64,000 nucleotides of DNA from Pseudomonas baetica (GCF_002813455.1 NZ_PHHE01000001.1:2790001-2854000); one strand, 5' to 3'; positions 54,047 to 64,000 are shown, numbered from the stretch's first letter. Translations and numbers: made by a program. Notes: generated from the letters alone by a model not told the origin.

Positions 54047-55729
54047 ATGAACAAGAACAATCGCCATCCTGCAGACGGTAAAAAGCCAATCACCATTTTT
54101 GGCCCGGACTTTCCATTCGGCTTCGACGACTGGATCGAACACCCGGCCGGTCTCGGCAGCATTCCCGAGCACAACCATGGCGCTGAAGTGGCGATTGTCG
54201 GCGCGGGTATTGCCGGGCTGGTCGCGGCTTACGAACTGATGAAGCTTGGCCTGAAGCCGGTGGTTTATGAGGCGTCCAAACTCGGTGGTCGTCTGCGTTC
54301 GCAAGCGTTCAATGGCACCGACGGCATCGTTGCCGAACTGGGCGGCATGCGCTTTCCGGTGTCGTCCACCGCGTTCTATCACTACGTCGACAAGCTCGGC
54401 CTGGAAACCAAACCTTTCCCGAACCCGCTGACGCCGGCCTCCGGCAGCACCGTGATCGACCTGGAAGGCAAAACCCATTACGCGCAAAGCCTGAAGGATC
54501 TTCCTGCGCTGTTCCAGGAAGTGGCTGACGCCTGGGCGGATGCGCTGGAAGCCGGCTCGCAGTTCGCCGATATCCAGCAAGCGATCCGCGACCGCGACGT
54601 GCCACGCCTCAAAGAGCTGTGGAACACCTTGGTGCCGCTGTGGGATGACCGTACTTTCTACGATTTCGTCGCCACCTCCGAAGCCTTTGCCAAGCTGTCG
54701 TTCCATCACCGCGAAGTGTTCGGCCAGGTGGGTTTCGGCACCGGTGGCTGGGACTCGGACTTCCCCAACTCGATGCTGGAAATCTTCCGCGTGGTCATGA
54801 CCAACTGCGACGATCATCAGCATCTGGTGGTCGGCGGTGTTGAGCAGGTTCCGCAAGGCATCTGGCGCCATGTGCCGGAGCGCTGTGTCCACTGGCCTGA
54901 GGGCACCAGCCTGAAATCCCTACACCGTGGCGCGCCGCGCTCCGGGGTGAAGAAAATCGCCCACGCGCCCGATGGCCGTTTCGCCGTCACTGACAACAAC
55001 GGTGACACCCGCGAATACGCCGCGGTACTGACCACTTGCCAGAGCTGGCTGCTGACCACACAGATCGAATGCGACGAAAGCCTGTTCTCGCAAAAAATGT
55101 GGATGGCCCTCGACCGTACTCGCTACATGCAATCGTCGAAAACTTTCGTGATGGTCGACCGACCGTTCTGGAAGGACAAGGATCCGGAAACGGGCCGCGA
55201 CCTGATGAGCATGACGCTCACCGATCGCCTGACCCGCGGCACCTATCTGTTCGATAACGGCGACGACAAGCCGGGCGTGATCTGCCTGTCGTACTCGTGG
55301 ATGAGCGATGCGTTGAAGATGCTGCCGCACCCGGTGGAAAAACGCGTGGAACTGGCGTTGAACGCGTTGAAGAAGATCTACCCGAAGGTCGACATCGCAG
55401 CGCGCATCATTGGCGATCCGATCACCGTGTCGTGGGAAGCCGATCCGCACTTCCTCGGCGCGTTCAAGGGCGCCCTGCCCGGCCACTATCGCTACAACCA
55501 GCGCATGTATGCACACTTCATGCAGGACGAGATGCCGGCCGAGCAACGCGGGATTTTCATTGCCGGTGATGATGTGTCGTGGACGCCAGCCTGGGTTGAA
55601 GGCGCGGTGCAAACTTCGCTCAACGCGGTGTGGGGGATCATGAAACATTTCGGCGGTTCTACACATAAAGAGAACCCGGGCCCGGGTGATGTGTTCAAAG
55701 ACATCGGCCCTATCGCCCTGCCCGAGTAA
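54047..55729 (+). CDS. davB: L-lysine 2-monooxygenase
   Basis: DavB is a flavoprotein amine oxidase that oxidatively decarboxylates L-lysine to 5-aminovaleramide, the first step of the aminovalerate route. 560 aa, the length of the P. putida enzyme, and I recognise its sequence throughout. FAD-binding motif EVAIVGAGIAGLVAAYELMK (residues about 45-64) with YEASKLGGRLRS, AELGGMRFPVS, and a C-terminal FIAGDDVSWTPAWVEGAVQT flavin block. Related tryptophan 2-monooxygenases (IaaM) are the alternative, but the davA partner 12 bp downstream supports lysine. IS256 lies 224 bp upstream. Confidence 0.94.
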   Translation: MNKNNRHPADGKKPITIFGPDFPFGFDDWIEHPAGLGSIPEHNHGAEVAIVGAGIAGLVAAYELMKLGLKPVVYEASKLGGRLRSQAFNGTDGIVAELGGMRFPVSSTAFYHYVDKLGLETKPFPNPLTPASGSTVIDLEGKTHYAQSLKDLPALFQEVADAWADALEAGSQFADIQQAIRDRDVPRLKELWNTLVPLWDDRTFYDFVATSEAFAKLSFHHREVFGQVGFGTGGWDSDFPNSMLEIFRVVMTNCDDHQHLVVGGVEQVPQGIWRHVPERCVHWPEGTSLKSLHRGAPRSGVKKIAHAPDGRFAVTDNNGDTREYAAVLTTCQSWLLTTQIECDESLFSQKMWMALDRTRYMQSSKTFVMVDRPFWKDKDPETGRDLMSMTLTDRLTRGTYLFDNGDDKPGVICLSYSWMSDALKMLPHPVEKRVELALNALKKIYPKVDIAARIIGDPITVSWEADPHFLGAFKGALPGHYRYNQRMYAHFMQDEMPAEQRGIFIAGDDVSWTPAWVEGAVQTSLNAVWGIMKHFGGSTHKENPGPGDVFKDIGPIALPE

Positions 55730-55741
55730 GAGGAAGCCCTG

Positions 55742-56536
55742 ATGCGTGTAGCCCTTTACCAATGTCCGCCGCTGCCACTGGACCCCGCCGCCAACCTGCA
55801 ACGCCTGCATCAACTGGCGATGGAGGCCAAGGGCGCCGACCTGCTGGTGCTGCCGGAAATGTTCATGACCGGCTACAACATCGGCGCCGAGGCGGTCAGC
55901 ACTTTGGCCGAGGTTTACAACGGTGAATGGGCACAGCAGATCGGCCGGATCGCCAAGGCTGCCGGGCTGGCGATTGTCTACGGATACCCCGAGCGTACTG
56001 CTGACGGGCAGATCTACAACGCCGTGCAGTTGATCGATGCGCACGGTGAACGCTTGTGCAATTACCGCAAGACGCACCTGTTCGGCGATCTCGATCGGTC
56101 GATGTTCAGCCCCGGCGACGACGCGTTTCCCGTGATTGAACTCAACGGCTGGAAGATCGGTTTCCTGATCTGCTACGACCTGGAATTCCCGGAAAACGCC
56201 CGGCGCCTGGCCCTTGCAGGCGCGGAGCTGATTCTGGTGCCGACGGCTAATATGATCCCGTTCGATTTCGTCGCCGACGTTACCGTTCGCTCCCGCGCCT
56301 TCGAAAACCAATGCTATGTGGCCTACGCCAACTACTGCGGCCACGAAGGCGATATTCACTATTGCGGGCAGAGCAGCATCGCCGCGCCGGATGGCAGCCG
56401 TATTGCTCAGGCCGGTCTGGATGAAGCGTTGATCATCGGCGAGCTCGATCGGCAGTTGCTGGTCGACTCCCGCGCAGCCAATCGCTACCTCAGCGACCGT
56501 CGCCCCGAGCTTTACGGCGCGCTGAACCAGCGCTAA
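55742..56536 (+). CDS. davA: 5-aminovaleramidase (delta-aminovaleramidase)
   Basis: DavA hydrolyses 5-aminovaleramide to 5-aminovalerate and ammonia. 264 aa, nitrilase superfamily. The Glu-Lys-Cys triad is visible: Glu39 in LLVLPEMFMTGYN, Lys110 in NYRKTHLFGDLDRSMFSPG, and Cys144 in GFLICYDLEFPENARR. ATG is 12 bp after the davB stop with AGAGGAAG upstream, so they form an operon. The next enzymes (davT, davD) are not in the window. Confidence 0.93.
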   Translation: MRVALYQCPPLPLDPAANLQRLHQLAMEAKGADLLVLPEMFMTGYNIGAEAVSTLAEVYNGEWAQQIGRIAKAAGLAIVYGYPERTADGQIYNAVQLIDAHGERLCNYRKTHLFGDLDRSMFSPGDDAFPVIELNGWKIGFLICYDLEFPENARRLALAGAELILVPTANMIPFDFVADVTVRSRAFENQCYVAYANYCGHEGDIHYCGQSSIAAPDGSRIAQAGLDEALIIGELDRQLLVDSRAANRYLSDRRPELYGALNQR

Positions 56537-56574
56537 TCCGCTAGCATTGGCACTTCACTGTTCTGGAAGTGCCC

Positions 56575-58986
56575 ATGCCTGCGCCGACTCACCCCCGCCC
56601 CCACACTGAAACCCTGGCCAACGGCTTGCGCGTGACCCTGCGTCATGTGCCCGAGCTCAAGCGCAGCGCCGCCGCATTGCGGGTGGCCGCGGGCAGCCAT
56701 GACGTGCCGTTGGCGTGGCCGGGGCTGGCGCATTTCCTTGAACATCTGCTGTTTCTCGGTACTGAGCGTTTTCCTGCCAGCGAAGGGCTGATGGCCTACG
56801 TGCAACGTCATGGCGGTCAGGTCAATGCCAGCACTCGGGAGCGCGCTACTGACTTTTTCTTTGAGTTGCCGACGCCGTCATTCGCTGCCGGGCTGGAACG
56901 CCTGTCAGACATGCTCGCCCAACCGCGTATGAATCCGGACGATCAGTTGCGGGAACGGGAAGTGTTGCAGGCGGAGTTTGTCGCTTGGTCGCAAGATCCG
57001 ACGGCTAAGCAGCAGTTTGCGTTGTACGAAGGTTTGCCGGCGGATCACCCGTTGCGCGGCTTTCATGCGGGGAACCGCGACACGCTGCAAGTTGAGCAGC
57101 CGGCGTTTCAGCAGGCACTGAGAGATTTCCATCAGCAGTTCTACCGCACCGGGCAAATGACCCTGAGTCTGGTTGGGCCGCAGAGTCTGGAACAATTGCA
57201 GACTTTGGCTGAGCACTTCGCGGCGGTTTTGCCGGCTGGGGATAACGTTGCCCAAGACACCCTGCCGTTTGGGGTGAAAAGTTATCAACAGGTCGGCGAG
57301 CATCGGTGCAATCTGCTGGTTGCTTTTGACGCGCTACCCGACACGTCAGCTGAAGCGTTGGCGTTTCTTTGCCACTGGCTCAACAGTGCCAAACCCGGCG
57401 GCCTGCTCGCGCATTTGCAGCAGCAGGGCCTGACTGACGACTTGAAGGCCACGCCGCTGTATCACTTTGCCAGCCAAGCGTTGCTGCAGTTGGAGTTCAC
57501 GGCCTCAGCGGATTCGCTCAGCGCCAACGGCGAACAGGTGCTGGATTGGCTGAGCTTCTTCGCGCAACAGGATTGGGCGCCGCTGCGCGAGGAATATGCG
57601 GCAATGCTTCAACGTCAGCATCAAGTCAGCAGTGCTTTAGAACTGGCGCGGCTCGACAGCAAGCAACTGGACAGTGGCCTGAGCGAATCCGGTGTTGCGG
57701 CCCTCAAGCACATCCTTCGTGAAATCGGCACTGTGGATAACTTCAGCAGTCACTGGCAACTGCCGGCCGCCAACCCTTTCTTGCGTTCCAGTGAACCACT
57801 GGCCAACGCCGGACTGATCCGCGGACAGACCAGCGCCCACCGTGGCCTGCGCACGTTCGCTCAGGATCGCTCGCGCGGCCGTCGCGAACGCTCGCCCATG
57901 CTATTCAGCCAGGCCTTGCCGGATAACGGTGCTGAAGGGGCGATTTATCTGCGCTGGCAGCTAGAGGCAGCGGCCAACGCGGATCTGCAAGCGCAACTGC
58001 AACGCAGCCTTCGGCAAACTCAGGAAGACGCCCGAGAGGCCGGGGTCCAGTTGTCGCTGAACACGACCGGCAATCAGTGGCTGCTGAAACTGACCGGTCT
58101 GCAAGAGCCGATGCCAACCGTGCTGGAGCACGCGCTGAAATCTCTGACGCAGGCTGACGCCGAATCTGCGCGCGTTGAACCGCAAACGCCGTTGATGCCT
58201 ATCCGCCAATTACTCAAGGCGCTGGCGGAGCACTGTCCGGTAACAACGACAAAATCCGGCGACGCCACGCACCTGTGGACAACTTCTCACTGGGACGGCC
58301 TGGCGGTCGGGCTCAGTCCACAAACCCAATCGGCCATGGGTCTGGCCCTGAGCCGCATTCCCGGCATACCGGACAATCAAATCCCGGCACAACCGGCACG
58401 CCACGCTCAACATCTGTGGAGCCATATCGACACCGCATCCAACGAACACGCGTTACTGTTGTTTTGCCCGACTGCCGCTGGCGATATCGCCCAAGAAGCC
58501 GCGTGGCGCCTGCTCGCGCACCTGTGCCATACCCCGTTTTATCAACGCCTGCGGGTCGACTTGCAGTTAGGCTACGCCGTGTTCAGCGCCTTGCGGCAGA
58601 TAAACGGCCAGAGCGGATGGCTGTTCGGCGTGCAATCGCCAACCGTCGCACCTGTGCAATTGCTCGAGCACATTCAACAGTTTCTGGCAGACGTCCCAGC
58701 GCTGATTGAACAATTCGATGAAGCCAGTTTCATTGAGCAACGCCAGATACTGGCGGCGCATCTGAACGCCAGCGCCCTGTCCGGCAAGGATGCCGCCGAA
58801 CTGCTGTGGCAGGCCAAGCTTGCCGGCCACTCGTCGGATTATCTGCCCCAACTGGTCGCCGCGACCGGCCAACTGGATCGCCCGGCATTGCTGGCAGCCG
58901 CGCAACGCTTGAATCGCGCCGAAGGCGGCTGGCTCTGCCTCGCCAGCGAATCGATGCCGGGCGCACCCTGGCAAGCAGCAAAATGA
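56575..58986 (+). CDS. pqqF: PQQ biosynthesis peptidase PqqF
   Basis: PqqF is an M16-family zinc peptidase thought to release the cross-linked Glu-Tyr from PqqA during PQQ synthesis. 803 aa. The inverted zinc motif HXXEH is intact: HFLEH (His53, Glu56, His57), followed by FLGTERFPASEGLMAYVQRHGGQVNAST. The C-terminal inactive M16 half lacks the motif as expected. ATG 56575 is chosen because GGAAG lies 5 nt upstream; a GTG at 56569 overlaps that site. It precedes pqqA, an arrangement known in fluorescent and putida pseudomonads. Confidence 0.94.
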   Translation: MPAPTHPRPHTETLANGLRVTLRHVPELKRSAAALRVAAGSHDVPLAWPGLAHFLEHLLFLGTERFPASEGLMAYVQRHGGQVNASTRERATDFFFELPTPSFAAGLERLSDMLAQPRMNPDDQLREREVLQAEFVAWSQDPTAKQQFALYEGLPADHPLRGFHAGNRDTLQVEQPAFQQALRDFHQQFYRTGQMTLSLVGPQSLEQLQTLAEHFAAVLPAGDNVAQDTLPFGVKSYQQVGEHRCNLLVAFDALPDTSAEALAFLCHWLNSAKPGGLLAHLQQQGLTDDLKATPLYHFASQALLQLEFTASADSLSANGEQVLDWLSFFAQQDWAPLREEYAAMLQRQHQVSSALELARLDSKQLDSGLSESGVAALKHILREIGTVDNFSSHWQLPAANPFLRSSEPLANAGLIRGQTSAHRGLRTFAQDRSRGRRERSPMLFSQALPDNGAEGAIYLRWQLEAAANADLQAQLQRSLRQTQEDAREAGVQLSLNTTGNQWLLKLTGLQEPMPTVLEHALKSLTQADAESARVEPQTPLMPIRQLLKALAEHCPVTTTKSGDATHLWTTSHWDGLAVGLSPQTQSAMGLALSRIPGIPDNQIPAQPARHAQHLWSHIDTASNEHALLLFCPTAAGDIAQEAAWRLLAHLCHTPFYQRLRVDLQLGYAVFSALRQINGQSGWLFGVQSPTVAPVQLLEHIQQFLADVPALIEQFDEASFIEQRQILAAHLNASALSGKDAAELLWQAKLAGHSSDYLPQLVAATGQLDRPALLAAAQRLNRAEGGWLCLASESMPGAPWQAAK

Positions 58987-59142
58987 TCGTTACCAACGCT
59001 GCAAGGAGCTTTCTCGAATATTCACGGGCAATCCCGGTGAAATTTTGAGTAACATAGCCGCCTAACTATTTGGAACATCCCTGCGCTGCCGTGGACTATA
59101 ACTATGGACAGCGCTATCCCACCCACCAGAAGGAGACACCTT

Positions 59143-59217
59143 ATGTCCTGGACAAAACCGGCTTACACCGACCTGCGTATCGGCTTCGAAGTCACCATGT
59201 ACTTCGCCAGCCGCTGA
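59143..59217 (+). CDS. pqqA: PQQ precursor peptide PqqA
   Basis: A 24-aa ribosomal peptide ([20 protein letters not shown], then FASR) whose Glu16 and Tyr20 are joined by PqqE and become the PQQ skeleton. Both residues and the conserved spacing EVTMY are present. It is preceded by AAGGAGA at 8 nt, a strong ribosome site suited to high output. A hairpin follows at 59244, and the rest of the pqq operon starts at 59299. A -10-like TATAAC lies at 59097-59102. Confidence 0.97.
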
Positions 59218-59243
59218 GTCCTGCTCACGCAGACTTGCAGTGC

Positions 59244-59274
59244 AACGCCTCGGCTCGCCGGGGCGTTTTATTTT
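59244..59274 (+). terminator. Attenuating terminator between pqqA and pqqB
   Basis: AACGCC-T-CGG-CTCG-CCG-G-GGCGTT followed by TTATTTT: a stem with a T-rich tail 27 bp after pqqA. Partial termination here would give much more pqqA than pqqBCDE mRNA, a pattern known for pqq operons. Confidence 0.82.
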
Positions 59275-59298
59275 CAGCGTTGAAAGATTGGAGCGTTC

Positions 59299-60210
59299 AT
59301 GTTCGTCCAGATTCTGGGTTCGGCCGCCGGTGGCGGTTTTCCGCAGTGGAATTGCAACTGCGTCAATTGCGCCGGTTTTCGCGACGGCAGCCTGAATGCC
59401 AAGACCCGCACCCAATCGTCCATCGCCATTTCCGATGACGGCGTGAACTGGGTGCTGTGCAACGCCTCGCCGGACATCCGCGCGCAACTGCAGAGCTTCG
59501 CTCCGATGCAACCGGGCCGTGCCCTGCGTGATACCGGCATCAGCGCGATCATCCTGATGGACAGCCAGATCGACCACACCACCGGCCTGCTGAGCCTGCG
59601 CGAAGGCTGCCCGCATCAGGTCTGGTGCACAGACATGGTTCACGAAGATCTCAGCACGGGTTTCCCGCTGTTCACCATGCTCAAGCACTGGAACGGCGGG
59701 CTGGACTGGAACCGTATCGAACTCGACCAGAGCTTCACCGTTGCCGCGTGCCCGAACCTGCGCTTCACCCCGCTGCCGTTGCGCAGCGCCGCCCCACCGT
59801 ACTCGCCGCACCGCTTCGATCCGCACCCGGGCGACAACATCGGCCTGATCGTCGAAGACCTGAGTACCGGCGGCAAGCTGTTCTATGCGCCGGGTCTGGG
59901 CAAGGTGGACGCGCCACTGCTGGAAATCATGGCCGGCAGCGATTGCGTGCTGGTGGACGGCACAATGTGGGACGACGATGAAATGCAGCGCCGCGGTGTC
60001 GGCACTCGCACCGGTCGCGAGATGGGCCATCTGGCGCAAAACGGTCCTGGCGGCATGCTCGAAGTGCTGGAACAGCTTCCCGAGCAACGCAAGGTGCTTA
60101 TCCACATCAACAACACCAACCCGATCCTCGATGAGGATTCGCCGGAGCGCGCAGAACTGGCGCGGCGTGATGTTGAAGTGGCGTATGACGGCATGAGTAT
60201 TGTGCTGTAA
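59299..60210 (+). CDS. pqqB: PQQ biosynthesis protein PqqB
   Basis: PqqB is a metallo-beta-lactamase-fold protein needed for PQQ synthesis; it is a proposed iron-dependent hydroxylase acting on the Glu-Tyr intermediate. 303 aa. Visible: [19 protein letters not shown] at the N-terminus, RTQSSIAIS, the modified metal site [17 protein letters not shown], and [22 protein letters not shown] near the C-terminus. Two clustered Cys pairs (CNCVNC) match the structural zinc site. 81 bp after pqqA. Confidence 0.96.
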   Translation: MFVQILGSAAGGGFPQWNCNCVNCAGFRDGSLNAKTRTQSSIAISDDGVNWVLCNASPDIRAQLQSFAPMQPGRALRDTGISAIILMDSQIDHTTGLLSLREGCPHQVWCTDMVHEDLSTGFPLFTMLKHWNGGLDWNRIELDQSFTVAACPNLRFTPLPLRSAAPPYSPHRFDPHPGDNIGLIVEDLSTGGKLFYAPGLGKVDAPLLEIMAGSDCVLVDGTMWDDDEMQRRGVGTRTGREMGHLAQNGPGGMLEVLEQLPEQRKVLIHINNTNPILDEDSPERAELARRDVEVAYDGMSIVL

Positions 60211-60223
60211 GCCTTTAAGACCC

Positions 60224-60298
60224 CCTTCGCGAGCAGGCTCGCTCCCACATTGGAATGCGATCAACCTGTGGGAGCGAGCCTGCTCGCGAAGAGGCCAG
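60224..60298. repeat. REP inverted pair between pqqB and pqqC
   Basis: CCTTCGCGAGCAGGCTCGCTCCCAC and its complement GTGGGAGCGAGCCTGCTCGCGAAGAGG around about 20 bp, inside the pqq operon. Confidence 0.9.
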
Positions 60299-60342
60299 TG
60301 CAAACAAAAGAGATTTCTAGGGTTGTTCCCCGGAGAACCGCA

Positions 60343-61095
60343 ATGACCGACCAACCGATGTCCCCCGCCGAATTCGAAGCGGCCCTGCGCGCCAAAGGCG
60401 CCTACTACCACATCCATCACCCGTATCACGTAGCAATGTACCAGGGCCGCGCCACCCGCGAGCAGATTCAGGGCTGGGTTGCCAACCGCTTCTACTATCA
60501 GGTGAACATCCCCCTGAAAGACGCGGCGATTCTCGCCAACTGCCCGGATCGCGAAATTCGTCGCGAGTGGATTCAGCGCCTGCTCGACCACGACGGCGCT
60601 CCCGGTGAAGACGGCGGTATCGAAGCCTGGCTGCGCCTCGGTCAAGCGGTCGGCCTCGACCCGGATCAACTGCGTTCCCAGGAGCTGGTTTTGCCCGGCG
60701 TGCGTTTTGCCGTCGATGCCTACGTCAACTTCGCCCGCCGTGCCAGTTGGCAGGAAGCCGCCAGCAGCTCGTTGACCGAACTGTTCGCGCCGCAGATCCA
60801 CCAGTCGCGCCTCGACAGCTGGCCGCAGCATTACCCATGGATCGACCCGGCCGGTTACGAGTATTTCCGCACCCGTCTCGGTCAAGCGCGGCGCGACGTC
60901 GAGCATGGCTTGGCGATTACGCTGGAGCACTATAAGACGCGCGAAGGCCAGGAGCGCATGCTGGAAATTCTCCAGTTCAAACTGGACATACTTTGGAGCA
61001 TGCTCGACGCCATGAGCATGGCCTACGAACTGAACCGCCCGCCGTATCACAGCGTCACTGAGCAACGCGTCTGGCACAAAGGAATCACCCTATGA
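60343..61095 (+). CDS. pqqC: PQQ synthase PqqC
   Basis: PqqC is a cofactor-free oxidase catalysing the last ring closure and eight-electron oxidation giving PQQ. 250 aa, all-helical heme-oxygenase-like fold. Conserved active-site segments: [52 protein letters not shown] ([18 protein letters not shown]), [19 protein letters not shown] at 60343 follows CGGAGAA. It overlaps pqqD by ATGA (61092-61095). Confidence 0.96.
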   Translation: MTDQPMSPAEFEAALRAKGAYYHIHHPYHVAMYQGRATREQIQGWVANRFYYQVNIPLKDAAILANCPDREIRREWIQRLLDHDGAPGEDGGIEAWLRLGQAVGLDPDQLRSQELVLPGVRFAVDAYVNFARRASWQEAASSSLTELFAPQIHQSRLDSWPQHYPWIDPAGYEYFRTRLGQARRDVEHGLAITLEHYKTREGQERMLEILQFKLDILWSMLDAMSMAYELNRPPYHSVTEQRVWHKGITL

Positions 61096-61367
61096 GTTTC
61101 GACCGCAGCAAGACCCCGACCTGGCGTCCCGGCTACCGTTTCCAGTACGAACCGGCGCAAAAAGGCCACGTGCTGCTGTACCCCGAAGGCATGATCAAAC
61201 TCAACGACAGCGCCGCGCTGATCGGCGGTTTGATCGACGGTGAGCGGAATGTCGCGGCGATCATTGCCGAACTCGACAAGCAATTCCCCGGCGTGCCTGA
61301 ACTCGGTGACGACATCGAGCAATTCATGGAGGTTGCCCGTGCGCAGCACTGGATCGAACTTGCCTGA
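61092..61367 (+). CDS. pqqD: PqqA-binding chaperone PqqD
   Basis: PqqD is the peptide-binding RRE-type chaperone that brings PqqA to PqqE. 91 aa, a typical length. Visible: [49 protein letters not shown], the winged-helix RRE pattern. It overlaps pqqC by four bases and pqqE by 29, so the three are translationally coupled. Confidence 0.95.
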   Translation: MSFDRSKTPTWRPGYRFQYEPAQKGHVLLYPEGMIKLNDSAALIGGLIDGERNVAAIIAELDKQFPGVPELGDDIEQFMEVARAQHWIELA

Positions 61368-62511
61368 GTCTTCAGTGCAAGTGCCGCCACAACCGGAAAT
61401 CGGCCTGCCGCTGTGGCTGCTCGCCGAGCTCACCTACCGCTGCCCGCTGCAATGCCCGTACTGCTCCAATCCGCTGGATTTCGCCGAGCAGGGCAAAGAG
61501 CTGAGCACCGAACAGTGGATCAAGGTCTTTCGTGAAGCGCGGGAGATGGGCGCGGCGCAACTGGGTTTCTCCGGGGGTGAGCCACTGGTGCGCCAGGATC
61601 TGGCCGAGTTGATTGCTGAAGCGCGAAAACTGGGCTTCTACACCAACCTGATCACCTCCGGCATCGGCCTCACCGAACAGAAAATCAGCGATTTCAAGAA
61701 GGCCGGGCTCGATCACATTCAGATCAGCTTCCAGGCCAGCGACGAGCAGGTGAACAACCTGCTCGCCGGCTCGAAAAAGGCTTTCGCGCAGAAGCTGGAA
61801 ATGGCCCGTGCGGTGAAAGCCCACGGCTACCCGATGGTGCTGAACTTCGTTACCCATCGGCACAACATCGACAAGATCGACCGCATCATCGAGCTGTGCA
61901 TCGCGCTCGAAGCGGACTTCGTCGAACTCGCCACCTGCCAGTTCTACGGCTGGGCACAGCTCAATCGTGTTGGCCTGCTGCCGACCAAGGAGCAACTGGT
62001 GCGCGCCGAACGCATCACCAACGAATACCGCGCCAAGCTGGAGGCCGAAGGGCATCCGTGCAAGCTGATATTCGTCACCCCGGACTACTACGAAGAGCGC
62101 CCGAAAGCCTGCATGAACGGCTGGGGCAGCATTTTTCTGACAGTCACCCCGGACGGCACTGCCCTGCCCTGTCATGGCGCTCGACAGTTGCCGGTGCAAT
62201 TTCCCAACGTGCGCGACCACAGCATGCAGCACATCTGGTACGACTCGTTCGGCTTCAACCGCTTTCGTGGCTACGACTGGATGCCCGAGCCGTGCCGCTC
62301 GTGCGATGAGAAAGAAAAAGACTTCGGCGGCTGCCGCTGCCAAGCGTTCATGCTCACGGGTGATGCGAGCAATGCTGACCCGGTGTGCAGCAAGTCCGAA
62401 CATCACGGCGTGATTCTCAAAGCCCGCGAAGAAGCCGAGACCGCCACTCAAACCATCGAACAACTGGCCTTCCGCAATGAACGAAACTCACGCCTCATCG
62501 CTAAAGGCTGA
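61339..62511 (+). CDS. pqqE: PQQ radical SAM enzyme PqqE
   Basis: PqqE forms the carbon-carbon link between Glu16 and Tyr20 of PqqA. 390 aa. The radical SAM cluster motif CX3CX2C is present at Cys35, 39 and 42 (CPLQCPYC), followed by [13 protein letters not shown]. The C-terminal SPASM cysteines occur in [31 protein letters not shown] and PVCSKS. I choose GTG at 61339 because GGAGG lies 7 nt upstream; it lies inside pqqD. The upstream in-frame reading is pqqD in another frame. Confidence 0.95.
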   Translation: MRSTGSNLPESSVQVPPQPEIGLPLWLLAELTYRCPLQCPYCSNPLDFAEQGKELSTEQWIKVFREAREMGAAQLGFSGGEPLVRQDLAELIAEARKLGFYTNLITSGIGLTEQKISDFKKAGLDHIQISFQASDEQVNNLLAGSKKAFAQKLEMARAVKAHGYPMVLNFVTHRHNIDKIDRIIELCIALEADFVELATCQFYGWAQLNRVGLLPTKEQLVRAERITNEYRAKLEAEGHPCKLIFVTPDYYEERPKACMNGWGSIFLTVTPDGTALPCHGARQLPVQFPNVRDHSMQHIWYDSFGFNRFRGYDWMPEPCRSCDEKEKDFGGCRCQAFMLTGDASNADPVCSKSEHHGVILKAREEAETATQTIEQLAFRNERNSRLIAKG

Positions 62512-64000
62512 GCCTTTCAGCGCCGCTCAAGCCGTCGCCGCCGGGATGGACTTCGCCGAACTACAACTCGGCGCCAACGGTTTGTTCTGGAATGAATACC
62601 GCCCGGAAGATGCCGCGTGCCGGATCTGGCATTGGCGCGACGGCACGGCGAAATGTCTGACGCCGGCCGGTTTCAGCGTGCGTAGCCGGGTGTACGAATA
62701 TGGCGGCGGAGCGTTTTGCCTGACACCTGACGGGGTGGTTTTCGTCGGCGAGGCGGATCAGCAGTTGTATCGGCAGGCGCTGGATGGCGAACCTGAGGCA
62801 CTGACATCGGGCGAATGTCGTTATGGCGATCTGCATTTTGCCGATGGGCAGGTGTTGGCGGTTGAAGAGCAGCACGACACGCATCGGCTGGTGGCGATTG
62901 ATCTGGCGGATGGCAAACGTCATCTGCTGGCCGAAGGCGCGGACTTTTACGCTGCGCCGACGGTAAGTCCGGATGGCGAGCGGCTGGCGTGGATCGAGTG
63001 GAGTCGCCCGCATCAGCCGTGGACGTCGACCCGCTTGATGGTGGCCGACGGTGATTTTTCGACGCCCCGTTGCGTAGCGGGCGAACAGCTTGAGGAATCC
63101 ATTCAACAGCCGCGTTTCGATGCTGAAGGTCGTTTGTATTGCCTGACCGATCGCGGCGGATTCTGGCAGCCGTGGGCTGAAACCGCCGAGGGCCTGCAGC
63201 CTTTGCCCAGCGCTGAGGCCGACCATGCACCTGCGCCGTGGCAGTTGGGCGGTTGCACCTGGTTGCCCGTTGGCGAATCTTATCTGGCCAGTTGGAGCGA
63301 GGGCGGTTTCGGCCGCCTCGCGCTGAACGGCAAAGACTTCGCCGGCGACTACAGCCGCTTCCGACATCTGGCGCTGGATGAGCAATTCATCTATTGCATC
63401 GCCGCCTCGCCGATCCGTCCTTCGGCGGTGATTGCCATCGATCGGGGGTCCCGTGAAGTGAAAGTGCTGGCTGGCGGTGTTGCACCGTTGCCCGCTGAAC
63501 GCATCAGCCGCCCGCAGACCCTGCGCTACCCAAGCGGTTCGGGCGAGGCTCACGGATTCTTTTATCCGGCCATGAGCGGTGAGGCGAAACCGCCGCTGGT
63601 GGTGTTCATCCACGGCGGCCCGACGTCGGCCTGTTACCCGATGCTCGACCCGCGCATCCAGTACTGGACGCAACGCGGCTTCGCCGTCGCTGACCTCAAT
63701 TATCGCGGCAGCAGCGGTTATGGCCGGGAGTACCGGCAGGCGTTGTATCTGAGCTGGGGTGAGGTGGATGTCGAGGACGCCTGCGCAGTAGTGGCGTATC
63801 TGGCCGAACGCGAAATGATCGACGGTGATAACGCGTTCATTCGGGGCGGCAGCGCAGGCGGTTACACGACGTTGTGTGCCTTGGCGTTTCATCAAGTATT
63901 TCGTGCCGGCGCCAGCCTTTATGGCGTCAGCGATCCGCTGACCCTTACCCGGGCGACACACAAGTTCGAAGGCGACTATCTGGACTGGCTGATCGGCGAT
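62477..64000 (+). CDS. S9 family prolyl-oligopeptidase-like peptidase, C-terminus beyond the window
   Basis: A serine peptidase starting at ATG 62477 ([20 protein letters not shown]) and overlapping the end of pqqE by 35 bp; 508 codons are inside the window. The first ~340 residues are a beta-propeller-like region; the hydrolase domain follows with [10 protein letters not shown] (His379), [14 protein letters not shown] and the nucleophile motif GGSAGGY (Ser459). The catalytic Asp and His lie past the edge. Its place after pqqE matches the peptidase PA1990, named pqqH by some, which could complete degradation of PqqA fragments (inference). Confidence 0.88.
   Translation, partial: MNETHASSLKAEPFSAAQAVAAGMDFAELQLGANGLFWNEYRPEDAACRIWHWRDGTAKCLTPAGFSVRSRVYEYGGGAFCLTPDGVVFVGEADQQLYRQALDGEPEALTSGECRYGDLHFADGQVLAVEEQHDTHRLVAIDLADGKRHLLAEGADFYAAPTVSPDGERLAWIEWSRPHQPWTSTRLMVADGDFSTPRCVAGEQLEESIQQPRFDAEGRLYCLTDRGGFWQPWAETAEGLQPLPSAEADHAPAPWQLGGCTWLPVGESYLASWSEGGFGRLALNGKDFAGDYSRFRHLALDEQFIYCIAASPIRPSAVIAIDRGSREVKVLAGGVAPLPAERISRPQTLRYPSGSGEAHGFFYPAMSGEAKPPLVVFIHGGPTSACYPMLDPRIQYWTQRGFAVADLNYRGSSGYGREYRQALYLSWGEVDVEDACAVVAYLAEREMIDGDNAFIRGGSAGGYTTLCALAFHQVFRAGASLYGVSDPLTLTRATHKFEGDYLDWLIGD

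Overview
The window is about 64 kb of a chromosome from a Pseudomonas of the fluorescens/putida lineage. Evidence: high GC; many intergenic copies of a REP palindrome of the type GTGGGAGCGRGCYTGCTCGCGAA; and a gene order that, from memory, follows the P. aeruginosa PAO1 stretch from parE (about PA4967) to msrA (about PA5018), followed by the davBA-pqq block known from P. putida. No rRNA, tRNA, CRISPR array or phage was seen. The one mobile element is an IS256-family insertion sequence.

Layout. 1-3021: a minus-strand run nudF, yqiB, cpdA, yqiA, parE (cut by the window edge). 3250-9218: a lipoprotein, cytX and thiC with a TPP riboswitch, and a TolC-type outer-membrane channel. 9303-15112: Kdo transferase waaA, a LysR regulator divergent from an SMR pump, an FAD oxidoreductase/aldo-keto reductase pair and a conserved protein of unknown function. 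15198-37673: the lipopolysaccharide (LPS) inner- and outer-core region: hldE, msbA, a WaaL ligase fused to a kinase-like domain, an acyltransferase, three glycosyltransferases, a PIG-L deacetylase (dnpA-like), a Mig-14-like protein, a carbamoyltransferase, four kinase-like genes including waaP, then waaG, waaC and waaF. A decayed DUF3800 gene and a small lipoprotein interrupt this run. 37984-45923: glnE divergent from aceE-aceF (pyruvate dehydrogenase E1 and E2, the E2 with three lipoyl domains). 46205-52376: a PhoD-like phosphatase, a dipA-like GGDEF/EAL protein, msrA and rlmJ. 52471-53822: the IS256 element. 54047-56536: davB-davA for lysine catabolism. 56575-64000: pqqF, pqqA, pqqB, pqqC, pqqD, pqqE and an S9 peptidase cut by the window end.

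How the genes work together. hldE, waaA, waaC, waaF, waaG, waaP, wapH, the carbamoyltransferase and the other kinases build and decorate the LPS core. MsbA flips core-lipid A and WaaL joins O-antigen to it. Most minus-strand core genes are coupled by ATGA or TGATG overlaps, so they probably form one transcript. thiC and cytX make or import the thiamine pyrimidine under TPP control. The pqq genes make the cofactor PQQ.

Most unusual points: a pair of identical GntR/FadR-type palindromes 52 bp apart upstream of aceE; kinase-like domains without the catalytic Asp; a terminator-like hairpin directly ahead of waaF where ilvE would be expected; and a DUF3800 gene whose truncation and frameshift can be read directly. 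I found no clearly new multi-gene system. Most of the window is conserved Pseudomonas core genome.
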